This document shows positions 1-11,100 of a stretch of DNA of 64,000 nt, in pieces. The DNA lies in contig NC_081149.1 of the NCBI RefSeq assembly GCF_958295425.1, positions 930,001 to 994,000 of the forward strand, written 5' to 3'. Made by a program: the position numbers and the translations under genes. Origin of the DNA: Solea solea (taxonomy: Eukaryota > Chordata > Actinopteri > Pleuronectiformes > Soleidae). The notes under the pieces were generated by a model that saw nothing but the letters and a program-made list of their open reading frames with translations, searched no databases and was not told where the DNA came from. Positions within the stretch are counted from its first letter, which is position 1; the number at the start of each line of letters is the position of its first letter.

Positions 1-1740
1 ATCAATCAGCAGTTTTGATTTGTCAAAAAAGGTAAAAGTCAAGTTAGTTTGGTTTTAGCACCAGATCACAACAGAAGTTATTTCAGGTTACCTTTCCAAT
101 ATTCTTAATTACACATATGTACGTGTATCAAACCAGTACAAACACCATAAAAGCTGATTTATGCATTTATTGTCTTCTTTTATGAGTCATGACAGAGCAC
201 AGGTGCAACATAAGTTACGGTAAGAGTTGATCAGCTCTCACAAACTTCCTTCAATATGATTACATACGTAAAAGGTTCAACAAGTATCGTCATTGCCTGT
301 CCTTTCATTAAACACACTATATAGCCTTGTCATGCATGCATAAATAAAAAGATGATTCCTTTAAGTGTTAGTGTCTGTCCCTGTGGCTGAATATTTACAA
401 ACTATTGTTTGAAAATGACAGCATGAATGTTGTGACGTCAATGCCTGTACACGTTTACACCGATAATAAGACTTTTCAAACGTTTTTAAAACATAGTTTT
501 GCTTGTTTTTAAAAAGGGAAATAAATGTAAACTTACTCTTTGATTAGGGCTGCTCCTATTCTCTCATCTGTGTCGGAATGAGGTAGAAAACATGACTTTA
601 GAGCTGGAAATCACTTAATTTCTGAATCGAAGTGAGAGTTAAAAACGTACCGGACATCCCGTTTCCTTCACATGCCATCGTTTAAAAAAACAACTTGAAA
701 AATCGTTTTCAAAGAAACCTCTTGTTCTTGCTCAAACTTCAATGAGAAAAAGAGTTTGTGTTTACGTGAAGTGAAATCCTCCCACGGATAATTTATAACA
801 ACTGTTTACAAACAAATAACGTCAAACTAAACAAAGTTCTGATAAAACTTCCGTGTAAAACTTCCTCCACAGACCCACGTGACCATTGTCCCTCAGTTAA
901 AACATCCGTGTGGAAACAGCAGTTTGGGATCGAATCATGTCACTCAGCTCAGGGTTATTTTCACTCATGTGTTTCACTGCTGTGCACTGACAAAAGAAAA
1001 AGAGAAGTTGATTATCAAACAGCAAATAATGTGTCGCTGTCCCTCTGTGTATCCAAAATAAAACACTCTGACGATGTGCTCCAAAATCAAGGCGGCAGAG
1101 GGCGCGGGCGCGGGCGCGGGCGCTGTGAGCAGACATGATCTGGCCATCAGGTTGAATCAGGACATTGAGCGAGTCCAATTAAAGCGCAGCAAAATGCACT
1201 AAAACGACGGATCTATTTGCCGCTACAACAAGTTCCAGCGTCATCATCATCATCATCATCGAGTGCAGAAGCAGTCCCATCGAGTGCACAGGTGGCTGTG
1301 ACACATGTGCAAGTACTTATTCAGGTGGATTCAGAGGAGACCCACGTGACCCAGCAAGTAATGATCCTGAGGAGAGATAAGAGACAGGTTTGTTCTCCTT
1401 GGGCATAGCTTTATTTATTCATTGCTATCATAGCATTCATAGCTTAACACTACCTATTAACTCTTACACAACTTTATTAGTTACAATCAAAATCACTCCA
1501 ATACATTTTGTACCTTTACAATAAATACTGCATACGAAGTTAAAAACAAGTTCAAAGTGAATAAAAAGTGTCGCATATAAATAGCTGTTAGGGGCTTCAA
1601 TGCAGATGTTACAATAATACTCCTTCTCATGAATATGTCAAATGACAAGGTGCAACATTCGCATCTGAGCCAGCGTGTATATGTCCCACGGTCACGTACC
1701 ACTCTCTTTTTTCTTTTGTCTTCTTTCTCTTCTCACTACC
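1..1740. other. Non-coding, AT-rich; no gene seen
   Basis: No exon with credible splice borders or protein similarity was seen here. Short low-complexity patches are present: a GGCGCG-type run near 1097-1122 and a CAT triplet run near 1240-1260. The short open frames have no recognisable domain. Confidence 0.5.
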
Positions 1741-1741
1741 T

Positions 1742-1743
<2 letters not shown>

Positions 1744-1795
<52 letters not shown>

Positions 1796-1798
1796 TAT
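1744..1798. repeat. (TA)n microsatellite
   Basis: An almost pure alternating TA tract. It opens both strands and produces spurious Tyr-Ile frames. Confidence 0.9.
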
Positions 1799-2054
1799 GA
1801 TAGTTCTTCTTCATTTGACGTCAGCTTCATTCAAACTTGCAGAACGATAACTTCACACAGGTTAACGTGAGGTGGGATGATGGGATTGACGTGGGGCCGC
1901 TTTAGGGAGGTTTCATACTGAGACGTCATTGCAAATCACTGGGGCAGACGAATCCACAAAACATGAGAGAAACATTAGAGAAAGCAGCTTGAAGTTCCAG
2001 AGGCAGTAACCTGCTGCATGTGTACATACAGGAAACATCCAAACATACACATAT

Positions 2055-2057
2055 ACA

Positions 2058-2099
<42 letters not shown>

Positions 2100-2112
2100 T
2101 ATATATACATAT
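2055..2112. repeat. (TA)n microsatellite
   Basis: A second TA tract, bordered on both sides by a CAGTATATATA-type sequence, so the whole forms a long self-complementary stretch. Confidence 0.85.
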
Positions 2113-2429
2113 ACTGAGATCAGATTAAGGAGAGAAACCACTTTTGCTTCAGTATCATTTCACAAACTTTTTATTTGGGAACCCTTTTTTTTTAAAACAT
2201 GTTTTAATTTAGTCCGGGGATGATATGGAAAAACGATCTTAAAGGCAAGGCTGTGTGATATGGCTTATAAATAATATCTGGATATCTTTGGTCTATATCC
2301 ACTATACGAGATATTTACGTTTGTTAGAAACAATAAAATGACCTATAAATATTTTCAAATTCTGCTATAAGACAAATAATTACGGTTGAAATGGAATAAA
2401 TGTTATCAAGTGGACACTTCTGATGGGAG

Positions 2430-3010
2430 AACATCCCTCGTTTATCGCGGGGGTTACATTCTAAAAATAACCCGCAACAGGCGAAATCCGCAAAGTCAGT
2501 CAGCTTTATTTTTTACAATTATTATATTTGTTTTATGGCTGTAAAACCCGTCACCACACACTTTATACACTTTTCTCAGACAGACATTACCATTTTCTCA
2601 CATTTCTCACTAGTTTAAACACTCTCAAAGTTCAAACCTTTGTAGATTTTAAAACATAAAAGTATTATAGAATGAAACCGATAATCAAAAGTTGTTTTCA
2701 GGCAAAAACATTTGTTTGAGAAATAAAAATATAAACGTTTTCCTAGCTATTAGAAATAACAAATTTAATTTTAATGATTAACCTACGAGGACACATAAGA
2801 CATTATTAATAGTTCCTCTGACGATGCCGCGGCCTCTAAGTCCTCTTCGTGCGTCTTTTTCCACTGAAGACCTCGGTGCAGGTGTCAGAACACAATGCAC
2901 GTTAGTACATTTTTTTAAAAATTATTTTTAAAAAAGCATGCAAAATTGTATTAAAAAAAAAAATCAGCAAGGCCGCGAAAGGTGAACCGCGTTATAGTGA
3001 GGGACCACTG
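2430..3010. mobile_element. Mariner/Tc1-like MITE
   Basis: The left end reads CCCTCGTTTATCGCGGGGG. The right end is its approximate reverse complement, finishing CGCGTTATAGTGAGGGACCA then CTG before TA. The interior is AT-rich without a transposase. Terminal motifs of the form CAGTGGTCCCTCGTTTATCGC with a TA target are known from widespread non-autonomous mariner-type elements in fish. The left terminus has decayed, so its exact start is uncertain. Confidence 0.6.
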
Positions 3011-3012
3011 TA

Positions 3013-3755
3013 TAGGGATGGATACAAGTATTTCCAGCTTTCTTTAAAATTGTGAGATATGGTGTTTGTTTCTGGTGCTGATTTGCATATCCCCAGAGCC
3101 CTTTCTTGCTATATGCGGACTATGCAGCTGCATAGGGCAGCCACCAGCAGCCACCAAACTGCATGTTCAGACTCATATTTTATTATATTTTTGAGAATTA
3201 AAAGTTCCTGTCTTTATTTGCATGTATTGCATGCATTCATTATGCATATATTTGCAAAGCATGTAAGTGCTCGTGGGGTAATCAGGTAAAAATCCCCTTT
3301 GGGCTGGGCTGTCATGTGGTAAGTCTGACAGGATGATTGACAGCCGCCCACCTTCCACTGAAGTGATGAGAATAACGGGAGACGCTTATTACAATGTCAT
3401 CAAAACGGACGTGTGCGTCATGTGCAGAGAAACGCAAAAAGAAGAAAACCGATGAAGAGCAACATTCACAGGACAAAGGTAAGGCATTTGATGTGGGGTG
3501 GAGGGACACACATAATGCCAACTTTTTAACAAGTTAGTTTGCTACTTTTGTATGCTGGCTAGCTCCTCAGCTAGGCTCAGATAAATGTGAGCTACCTCAG
3601 CTAACGGGCTATGATTGTTTGCTTGTATGCAAATAAAGTCAGCTTTATCCACAGTTTGCTTTACAAAAAGGCTCAAATAAATGTGTCTCAAGCATAGACC
3701 TGTGCTACTATTTTATAAATAAAACCAGTTATTATCAGACTGATTATACTTGTAG
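3013..3755. other. Unassigned sequence; possible hAT-type exon fragment
   Basis: Mostly nothing recognisable. Around 3394-3480 on the plus strand a short frame begins at ATG, is rich in Lys/Arg and Cys, and ends at a GT donor-like CAAAGGTAAGG. It resembles the basic N-terminal exon seen in some domesticated or hAT-like ZMYM proteins, but it is too short to assign. Confidence 0.2.
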
Positions 3756-3756
3756 C

Positions 3757-3966
3757 AGTAGCAGTGAGGGTCTGTCCTAGGTTTCTGCCTTTTAACAGGC
3801 AGTTTTTCCTTGCCCCTGTCGCCAAGTGCTTGCTCATGGTGGTACTGTTGGGTCTCTGTAAATAATGTTAGAAGGAGTTCAGTCTAGACCTGCTCTATTT
3901 GAAAGGTGTCCTGAGATAACTTCTGTTATGAATTGGTGCTATACAAATACAACTGAATTGAAAATA
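3757..3966 (+). mobile_element. L2/Maui-like LINE 3' tail
   Basis: Contains the segment GTTTCTGCCTTTTAACAGGC, then a TTTTTCCTTGCCCCTGTCGC block, then a CTGAGATAAC block, and ends in TACAACTGAATTGAAAA. This order is the conserved 3' end shared by teleost L2-type LINEs and their partner SINEs. It is a 5'-truncated copy in plus orientation, abutting the minus-strand LINE that follows. Confidence 0.7.
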
Positions 3967-3977
3967 GAGTTGTACCT

Positions 3978-4343
3978 CTACGTCATGACAAACAGTGGGA
4001 GGTCATTAATGTATAAACTGAATAGTAGTGGGCCTAACACAGATCCTTGAGGTACACCCAATGTGCACCTTAAGTAGCTGGAGTCTGCATCTTTAATTTT
4101 CACACACTGCCTTCTATCGGATAGGTAGGACGATATCCATGCAAGTGTGTTGGACGAAAGGTTGACGTTGGAGAGCTTAGACAAAAGGACCTTATGATTA
4201 ACTGTGTCGAAGGCTTTACTTAAGTCTAAGAACACAGCTCCAACAACTCCACCTTTGTCCAGACCTAGTCTGATTTGCTCTGTTAGGTGGAGGATGGCTG
4301 TTTCTGTGGTGGTGTTTTCTGAATCCAAATTGTGCTGAGTCAA
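3978..4343 (-). pseudogene. L2-like LINE RT middle segment
   Basis: Continuation of the outer LINE beyond the inserted element. It carries FLDLSKAFDTVNHKVLL and GVPQGSVLGPLLFSLYIND. The QFGFRK motif just upstream lies in a different frame, showing a single-base shift near 4315. The sequence ends before the catalytic aspartates, with a 3' truncation at about 3978. Confidence 0.75.
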
Positions 4344-4354
4344 GACCAGGGTTA

Positions 4355-6026
4355 CAGCTATTTAGAATAGAATAGAATAGAAAATACTTTATTAATCCCT
4401 TGCGGGAAATTCTTTCGTCACAGCGCTCCAGTGTACAAAGGTAACGAATGTTGTAACAGCAATTTTTTTTGGAAATTACAAAATTACAAACTATAAGAAG
4501 AAGTAGGAGTAAACATAAGAATAAAATTACAAAGTTAAAGAATACTATTAAAATAAGAATAAATTTACAGAGTTAAACATTTCCAGAATATACTTCAAAA
4601 CTTGTACCTCCCCCTCCCCCCATATTAACAATATATACAGAGGAAGTATAAGCCTATTTATCATACAGAGGAATTGTACAGCTTAATGGCCACAGGCAGG
4701 AATGATTTCCTGTGGCGCTCTGTGGTGCAGCGTGGTAGAATAAGTCTCTTGCTGAATGTGCTTCTGTGGCTGGTCAGCACATCATGTAGAGGATGGAGGG
4801 AGTTGTCCAGTATGGACCTAATCCTGGACAACATCCTTCTCTCTGACACTGCTGTCAGGGAGTCAATCTCCTCTCCAACAACATGGCTGGCTTTGCGGAT
4901 GAGTTTGTTAAGTCTGTTGGCGTCCCGCACCTTCAGTCTGCTGCCCCAGCACGCCACAGCGTAGAGAATGGCACTGGCCACCACAGACTCGTAAAACATC
5001 CGCAGCATTTTCCGGCAGATGTTGAAGGACCTCAGCCGCCTCAGAAAATAGAGACGGCTTTGACCCTTCCTGTAGAGTGCGTCTGTGTTTTTAGTCCAGT
5101 CCAGTTTATTGTCCAAGTACACCCCTAAGTACTTGTAATCCTCAACTATGTCCACGTTAACCCCACGGATGGAGATAGGGGTCACTGGAGCCCTGGTCCT
5201 CCTCAGGTCCACCACCAGTTCTTTAGTTTTTGTCGCGTTGAGCTGCAGATGGTTCTGCTCACACCACGTGACAAAGTTGTCCACCACACCCCTGTACTCA
5301 GTCTCCTCACCCTTACTGATAAGTCCAACTACTGCAGAGTCGTCAGAAAACTTCTGAAGATGGCAGGTCTCTGTGCAGCAGCTGAAGTTCGTGATGTACA
5401 GGGTGAAGAGGAAGGGAGAGAGGACCGTCCCCTGCGGTGCCCCAGTGTTGCTGATCAGTCTGTCTGATGTGCAGTGCTGCAGGCGCACATACTGTGGTCT
5501 GCCAGTCAGGTAATCCACAATCCAGGACACAAGGGGGGGCTCCACCCGCATAGCTGTCAGTTTCTCACTCAGTAGAGCTGGCCTGATGGTGTTGAATGCA
5601 CTGGAGAAGTCAAAAAACATGACTCTTACAGTGCTCGCCGGCTTGTCCAGGTGAGCGTAGACACGGTCTAGCAGGTAGATGATGGCATCCTCAACTCCTA
5701 GTCGGGGCTGGTAGGCGAACTGGAGGGGGTCTAGCAGTGGTCTCACCATGGGCCGGAGCTGATCCAGGATGAGTCTCTCCAGGGTCTTCATTATGTGTGA
5801 CGTCAGTGCCACCGGTCTGTAGTCCTTGGATCCGCTGGGGCGTGGTATCTTGGGCACAGGAACGATGCATGACGTCTTCCACAGCACGGGGACCCTGTGA
5901 AGACTCAGACTCAGGCTGAAGATGTGTTGTAGCACTCCACATAGCTGGAGGGAACAAGCTTTCAGAACCCTGGGGCTCACACCATCAGGTCCTGCAGACT
6001 TGCCTGCATGGAGTCTCTTCAGCTGC
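4355..6026 (-). mobile_element. Rex/CR1-like LINE inserted in the L2-like LINE
   Basis: A 5'-truncated element whose 3' untranslated end (minus strand) passes through GAATTTCCCGCAAGGGATTA and finishes in three to four TATTC/ATAGA pentamers at 4360-4382. This kind of short tandem tail is usual for fish Rex/CR1-type LINEs. The coding part is open from 6026 to 4661. The outer L2 reading resumes just left of the tail with DSAQFGFRK, so the insertion split one RT domain. Confidence 0.75.
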
Positions 6027-6871
6027 CTCATGATTATGTGGTCTGTAAGTTGGTTTATGACGATTTTCTCTACAATTTTGGAAATTACTGGTAAGATGCT
6101 AATGGGTCTGTAGTTAGTGACTATATTGCGATCACCAGATTTAAAGATAGGAGTTACAATGGCCTGTTTCCAGTGTGGAGGAAAGAAACTTTGAATAATG
6201 GAGAGGTTTGCCAAGTGAGTAATTGGAGGAATTAGTGTGGTTGAATGTTTTTTGATAAACACTGTGTCCTGATGAGAGACATCTTTGCTTTTTGAGTTTT
6301 TTAAAGAACAAATCACTTTCTTCACTTCCTCTTCAGTCACTGTGACTAGGTCAAAACCCTGTCCCGCAACATTTAGGTCAGTGAGTTGTTCACCAGTCTT
6401 AAAATTATTTCCTAGTCTCTGAACAGAGTCAATAAAAAAAGAATTAAAAATGGAGGCAATTTTGGCATTGTCATCTATTGTCTGGCCCTGAACTGTGAGC
6501 TGGATATCTTCAGTGTGATGTTGAGCTCTCCCTAAGAGACTGTTGATGCTTTTGTTCCCTTTAGCATCATTCAAAAGTTTGAGAAAGAAGTGTGACTTGG
6601 CCAATCTAAGTTCGTTTATGACTTTGTTCCTTAGGTTTTTATAGACCAAAATGTCTGTGTCTCTTTTGGTTTTAATGGCCTTTTTTAAGGCAGCGTCTCT
6701 ACTCTTCATCAGTTGCCATAGAATTTCACTAAACCAAGGCAGGTTGACCTTGTTCTTATTTTTTCTCTTGTATTTAACGATGTGTTTATCTCTGACAATG
6801 TTGATTTTTGATGTAAATAGCTGGCAACTATTCTCCAGATTTTCAGAGGATAAAATGTCTCCCCAGTCCAA
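4661..6871 (-). CDS. Chimeric 736-codon LINE frame (two RTs fused)
   Basis: One uninterrupted frame built from two elements. Residues 1 to about 282 are the endonuclease-RT linker and early RT of the outer L2-like LINE (PHWKQAIVTPIFKSGD, NYRPISILP). Residues about 283-736 are a 5'-truncated Rex/CR1-like LINE: GKSAGPDGVSPRVLKAC, DYRPVALTSHIMK, FFDFSSAFNTI, GAPQGTVLSPFLFTLYI, the catalytic FSDDSA, and a C-terminal YLGVYLDNKLDW thumb. The junction near 6026 is in frame by chance, so a full reverse-transcriptase core is preserved without an endonuclease. A translated product is not implied: there is no promoter evidence, and the outer reading frame is broken on both sides. Confidence 0.75.
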   Translation of the reverse strand: MDWGDILSSENLENSCQLFTSKINIVRDKHIVKYKRKNKNKVNLPWFSEILWQLMKSRDAALKKAIKTKRDTDILVYKNLRNKVINELRLAKSHFFLKLLNDAKGNKSINSLLGRAQHHTEDIQLTVQGQTIDDNAKIASIFNSFFIDSVQRLGNNFKTGEQLTDLNVAGQGFDLVTVTEEEVKKVICSLKNSKSKDVSHQDTVFIKKHSTTLIPPITHLANLSIIQSFFPPHWKQAIVTPIFKSGDRNIVTNYRPISILPVISKIVEKIVINQLTDHIIMRQLKRLHAGKSAGPDGVSPRVLKACSLQLCGVLQHIFSLSLSLHRVPVLWKTSCIVPVPKIPRPSGSKDYRPVALTSHIMKTLERLILDQLRPMVRPLLDPLQFAYQPRLGVEDAIIYLLDRVYAHLDKPASTVRVMFFDFSSAFNTIRPALLSEKLTAMRVEPPLVSWIVDYLTGRPQYVRLQHCTSDRLISNTGAPQGTVLSPFLFTLYITNFSCCTETCHLQKFSDDSAVVGLISKGEETEYRGVVDNFVTWCEQNHLQLNATKTKELVVDLRRTRAPVTPISIRGVNVDIVEDYKYLGVYLDNKLDWTKNTDALYRKGQSRLYFLRRLRSFNICRKMLRMFYESVVASAILYAVACWGSRLKVRDANRLNKLIRKASHVVGEEIDSLTAVSERRMLSRIRSILDNSLHPLHDVLTSHRSTFSKRLILPRCTTERHRKSFLPVAIKLYNSSV

Positions 6872-7285
6872 GTTATTTATCTCATTATCAAATGTTTCCT
6901 GTTTACTTTTAAGTATACAGTAAACATTTGTGTGGCGTGAAGCTGAAGCATTAATCTTAAATCTTTTACTGGTTCATTTCCTTGCCACCAGAGTTAGATT
7001 GTGGTCTGACAAGCCAGTGATCAGGTTATAAGTTTTAGTTATCCTTTCAGGTTTATTGGAGAAGAAAAGATCAAGTTGTGTACTTGAACATTTTGTGATT
7101 CTGCTTGGGCCCTTTATCAGTTGTTCTAGATGGTATTTGTCTGTATAACTTTTAACTTTCTCCTCTTAGACTTATCTTCCCAATTGAGATTAAAATCCCC
7201 CATAATAATAATTTCTTTGTTATGGTCACATTCTTTAAGAATATCAGCAAATTCGTCATAAAATGTGTCATTGGCAGTCGGGGGT

Positions 7286-7915
7286 CTATAAAAGCCTAAC
7301 TTTTAGTGCGACATACTCAAGAGAGATTTCCGGCTTGAAATATATGCGTTCGCATTTGATAGAGTCTTTCACATACACAAGTACCCCGCCCCCTCTTCCT
7401 ACGGCCCTGTCTCGTCTGAAGCATTGGAACCCATACACTGACACAAATACATTGGTGGGGGTAGAATGTTGAAGCCATGTTTCAGATATGCATAAAAAGT
7501 CCAAGTTTGAGTTCGCAAGTAAATGAGTCAACTATTCAGTTTTTGAGACGACACTCCTGATGTTTAAATGGCCGCCCAAAAGTCCTCTCGGTTTCCGCTT
7601 CGGATCCCAAACGACCTTTGCGTGGTTAACTGTTTGAAATGTTTTAATAGAGCTTTGTTTTTTGACAGCAAGATTGATAGACCTAACAGCGTTAGGAGTA
7701 GAGTTTGTTTTTTTTCCCCCCGCTAGCGCCGCCGCCGTTGTGCTGGCTCGCTTGTTTAAATCTAAAGCCAAGGCATCGACTGCAAGTAGGTGGAGGCCAG
7801 GTACGGGTATTCCACAGAAACTCACCTCCCTAGACGATGTTATTGACGGGAGCTTGGCATGAAGTTTTGTTGTCTTGGTAACGTCAGGTTCTGCAACAGG
7901 AACCCACAGGAGCAT
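7286..7915 (-). pseudogene. L2-like LINE ORF2, endonuclease start (broken)
   Basis: Two segments in one frame are separated by an in-frame TAG at about 7532-7534. The upper part carries a poorly conserved leader ending in the endonuclease opening motif LNIRS. The lower part has NSNLDFLCISETWL and a GRGGGVLVYV segment typical of the exonuclease-endonuclease-phosphatase fold of L2/CR1 LINEs. After 7286 the domain continues in another frame, with GDFN near 7195, so there is at least one nonsense change and one frameshift. The element's start lies only tens of bases from the poly(A) signal of the SLC6 gene. Confidence 0.7.
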
Positions 7916-7938
7916 GAGATGCTGTTGAGGACAAAATG

Positions 7939-7944
7939 TTTATT
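7939..7944 (-). terminator. Poly(A) signal of the SLC6 gene
   Basis: The minus strand reads GGAATAAACATTTTGTCC, about 50 bases after the stop codon at 7991. The hexamer AATAAA is canonical. This places a short 3' UTR between the transporter and the L2-like LINE. Confidence 0.6.
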
Positions 7945-7990
7945 CCATCATTTCAATCAAAACATCGACCAATCACAGGCAGGATGTTGA

Positions 7991-8173
7991 TTATGAAGAC
8001 CGTACGTGTTTGAGGGTGCCCTCGCTGAGGCAGACTTTGCCAACGGCCCACATGGGCACTAAAACTACAGAGGACAAAGCAATGGCCCAGCCAAGATAGT
8101 AGGCCCAGTGTGGATACACATAGTCCCCAGACTTCAGGGGTTTATGGTCCAGAAAAGAGCCGACGAAGCAAAC
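7991..8173 (-). CDS. SLC6-like exon 13 (TM12 and C-terminus)
   Basis: Acceptor TTCCAG. It reads [20 protein letters not shown] then [20 protein letters not shown] and ends [12 protein letters not shown] before TAA at 7991. Family members usually splice to one more exon within a few codons of this point. A GT (CAC|GTACGG) is present there, so the short tail could be read-through of a donor whose last exon was lost, or a genuine early end. An AATAAA follows about 50 bases on. Confidence 0.8.
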   Translation of the reverse strand, partial: VCFVGSFLDHKPLKSGDYVYPHWAYYLGWAIALSSVVLVPMWAVGKVCLSEGTLKHVRSS

Positions 8174-11100
8174 CTGGAAACAACATACAACAAACACTGT
8201 TGTTGGACTCTGTCTTTAGCTGTCACTGCATTTGTTACTGATGTTTGGTCAAAGTGTAACTCACCATGCATATGAGAGGGGTGATGTACTGCCAGCACAG
8301 TTTAAAAAGCACACACGGCCTCTGACCGCTCATATCTTCAACTGCATCACACAGCCTCTCAGCCCCTGGAGGACAAAGATGGTGTTATTTCAGCCAGGAC
8401 ATGCTGTACGTGGCTTCATTTTTGTCAATATGAGCGCATGCACCAGGGTTCCACTTTGAGTCTGTTGTATTATATAATACATATAGAAATATATTTCAGG
8501 TTGGTCCAGTTTCCGTGTTGTTGATATCTTCACTGATCAGTACAGAAGGGTGCATGGACACTTTTAGCCGTATTTCCACCAGCTCTCCTCGTGTAAGGCA
8601 GTTGTTTTCAGTGTAACTGAATCAAATCAATAGAATCAGTTCATTAAACATATTAGGACAGTTCTTGCTCCGTGACCCGAGCACAGACTCTGACACAAAC
8701 ACATGCAGCTGTCCCTAAATACAGCAGACTCCTGCAGTTGTTGGAGATTAAGCCACGTTTTTAGGATTGTTATTTAGTTTGAACTGATCTACAGTTCGGC
8801 GCTGTTCGGCTTGATTTCTGTGTCCGACGTCTGTGACGACACTCTGACCAATCATCACATGTGGAAACACTACTTGAACCGTGCTGTGGCGAGGCGAGCC
8901 GGTGGAAATATGTCATTTAACTCGGAGGAGGACTGAACTCTCTCTTACCAAAAGACCACCCAACAGTCACACACTGGATCAGGGACACAAATAACAAACA
9001 GGCTCCACTGCAACCATAGTAATCAATGAGCTGGAACAGGTAAACTCCTCCCTGGACAACAGAGAACAAAAAAAATCCACTACAATTCCTGAACTACAAG
9101 GATTGGTTCATTGTTTGATTGTGATTGTGTAATACCTGGGTAGTCAGAGGGATCTGTGTGATGAAGCAGATCAAGCAGAAGAGGAGGAGTAATATTTCTC
9201 TGCGCCACAGTCTCCGTAACATTTCTGGGAATATGTCAGTCACCGATGAGATCACTGTTTCTAAACCTGTAAACTAACACAGACAGACAGCCATCATTGC
9301 ATCAGTGACAGAGAAGTTTACTGACGTGTCTGAGGTCAGGGTTCTGTGCGGGTCAGTCCAGTTCTTCCACACAAAACTTTAGAGACTTTAGAGAGTCATG
9401 TTGGAATAGAAAGTGTGTGTGTGTGAAGAGAAGAGTCTGGGCCCAAAGCCTGATTGATGGTGTGGTCTGTTGCTCCCAGAGAACATCCACATTGTCCAAA
9501 AACTAAAAAAAGATCCGAATGCTGCTGCTATGATTGACATAAAGTTTTCCTTTGATAATTAAAGTCGCAGTGGATATTATTCTTATTATATTATAGTATA
9601 TATATATATATATATATATAGCAGTGGTGTAGTCCAGGGTATAGCGTAAGTGTAACAGGCAGCTGAGCTTCAGACCCGTGTTCCTCCACTACAAGCCCCG
9701 CCCATCACTGACGTCCCTGAGCGCGAGGATCAGCTGCACTAAACTGTTGCTTGTTTGTGAGATGTGAGTCTCAGGGGCCGTCCACATGGACACAGCATTT
9801 TCGGGGAAATAGTATTTGTAGAATTTTTTGAACTCCCAGAGTGAGAAAATCTCAAAGCGCCGGCCGGGGCGTGGTCTAATATTCTTCCCACTGCCGTTTA
9901 CAGGACGTTGTGTCACAGTCTGCTCTGCTGCTCTGCCACACCCCTCATCAGCTAACTGCTTCCACCTGCTGCTCTCACCTGCTCATCATCTCCAATCAAG
10001 CCAGTGTATATGCAGCTTCTCTCCACTCACTCTTTGCCAGATTGTCTTTGCTCTCATGCCTGACTCTCCAGCGATCATTCCCGGACTGCTTACCTGGTAT
10101 CGACCTGATCTCCCCCTGACCTTTGCTTCACGCCTCAGCCTCGGTAAACCCACCTGCCTTCTGTCCCTGACTACAAGCCCTGCCTGCCTGTTTCCTGCTA
10201 TTCGTCTGCCTGCGGCTGAGTGGCACTCAGCCCGTTCCTGCTCACGGGTCCGAGGTTTGTCGCCTGCCCTGTGGTCCTCCGCTAACTCGCTCACCTGGCA
10301 CCTGGAAGACCCAGGTTCGAATCCTGCTATACTCTGCTGCTTCATTTGGTTTGGTGTCAAATAAAGACTGTGGTTCAAGTAAACCTGCTTGTTTGTGCTG
10401 CAATTGGGTCCAGTCTAAACCCGTTACACGTTGTCAGGGTGAGACAGGGAATCTCCACAGTTCACTACATGTTTGAGGGCAGCTTATGACAAATACAGAC
10501 AAAAGTCTGAGAGCACTTTCTTCAGCCTTACCACCGTGTCCAGCCTCAGCATGATGAGCATGATGAAGAAGCACGCCCCCCACAACTGAAGCAGAGGCAT
10601 CATGGCTACAGCCTGAGGAAATGCAATGAACGCCAGCCCAGGACCTGAGAAGACATGACTCAGGATCATTGTCCTCGCAGCAAATGTGTGAGTGAGTGTC
10701 TTTCACCTGAATCCACGACCATGTCGATCGTCGTTCCCTGAGCCTGAGCCATGAAGCCCAGAGATGAGAAGACAACCAAGCTGGTGCCACTGTTGAGTGC
10801 ACACAACCACAGAGTGTCCCTGCACACACACATAACAGTGTTCATTTTAATATCTGAGATTTGACTGAAGAAACTACACTGAATTCATACATGAACAGAA
10901 GATTCTGTTCATTATGCCCATGTGGAATTATCCCTGCACACCATTTATGTCTGCAGTGATAAACTAAACTCAAATTAAAACTGAAGTGTGTTATTTTTTA
11001 AATACAAAGAAAACATCCATTACATTCAATTACATACATGTACTAGTTTACACAATGCAGATGAAGCGTTGTCAGTTCTACGTGTCTATTCCTGTGTCTC

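Larger units (their letters stand above)
3978..7915 (-). mobile_element. L2-like non-LTR retrotransposon, interrupted
   Basis: A minus-strand LINE with an apurinic endonuclease domain (about 7600-6960) followed by reverse transcriptase (about 6870-6026, resuming 4355-3978). Endonuclease motifs visible are LNIRS, CISETWL and GDFNLNWEDK. RT motifs are NYRPISILP, QFGFRK, FLDLSKAFDTVNH and GVPQGSVLGPLLF. The 3' portion containing the catalytic DD motif is absent because the element stops at 3978. A second LINE is inserted within the RT. Stops and frameshifts make it inactive. Confidence 0.8.

Noticed and set aside
9828..10364. 178-codon plus-strand frame as a gene
   Set aside because: It lies wholly within the solo LTR with TG...CA ends and a CGTTG duplication, and has no known domain.
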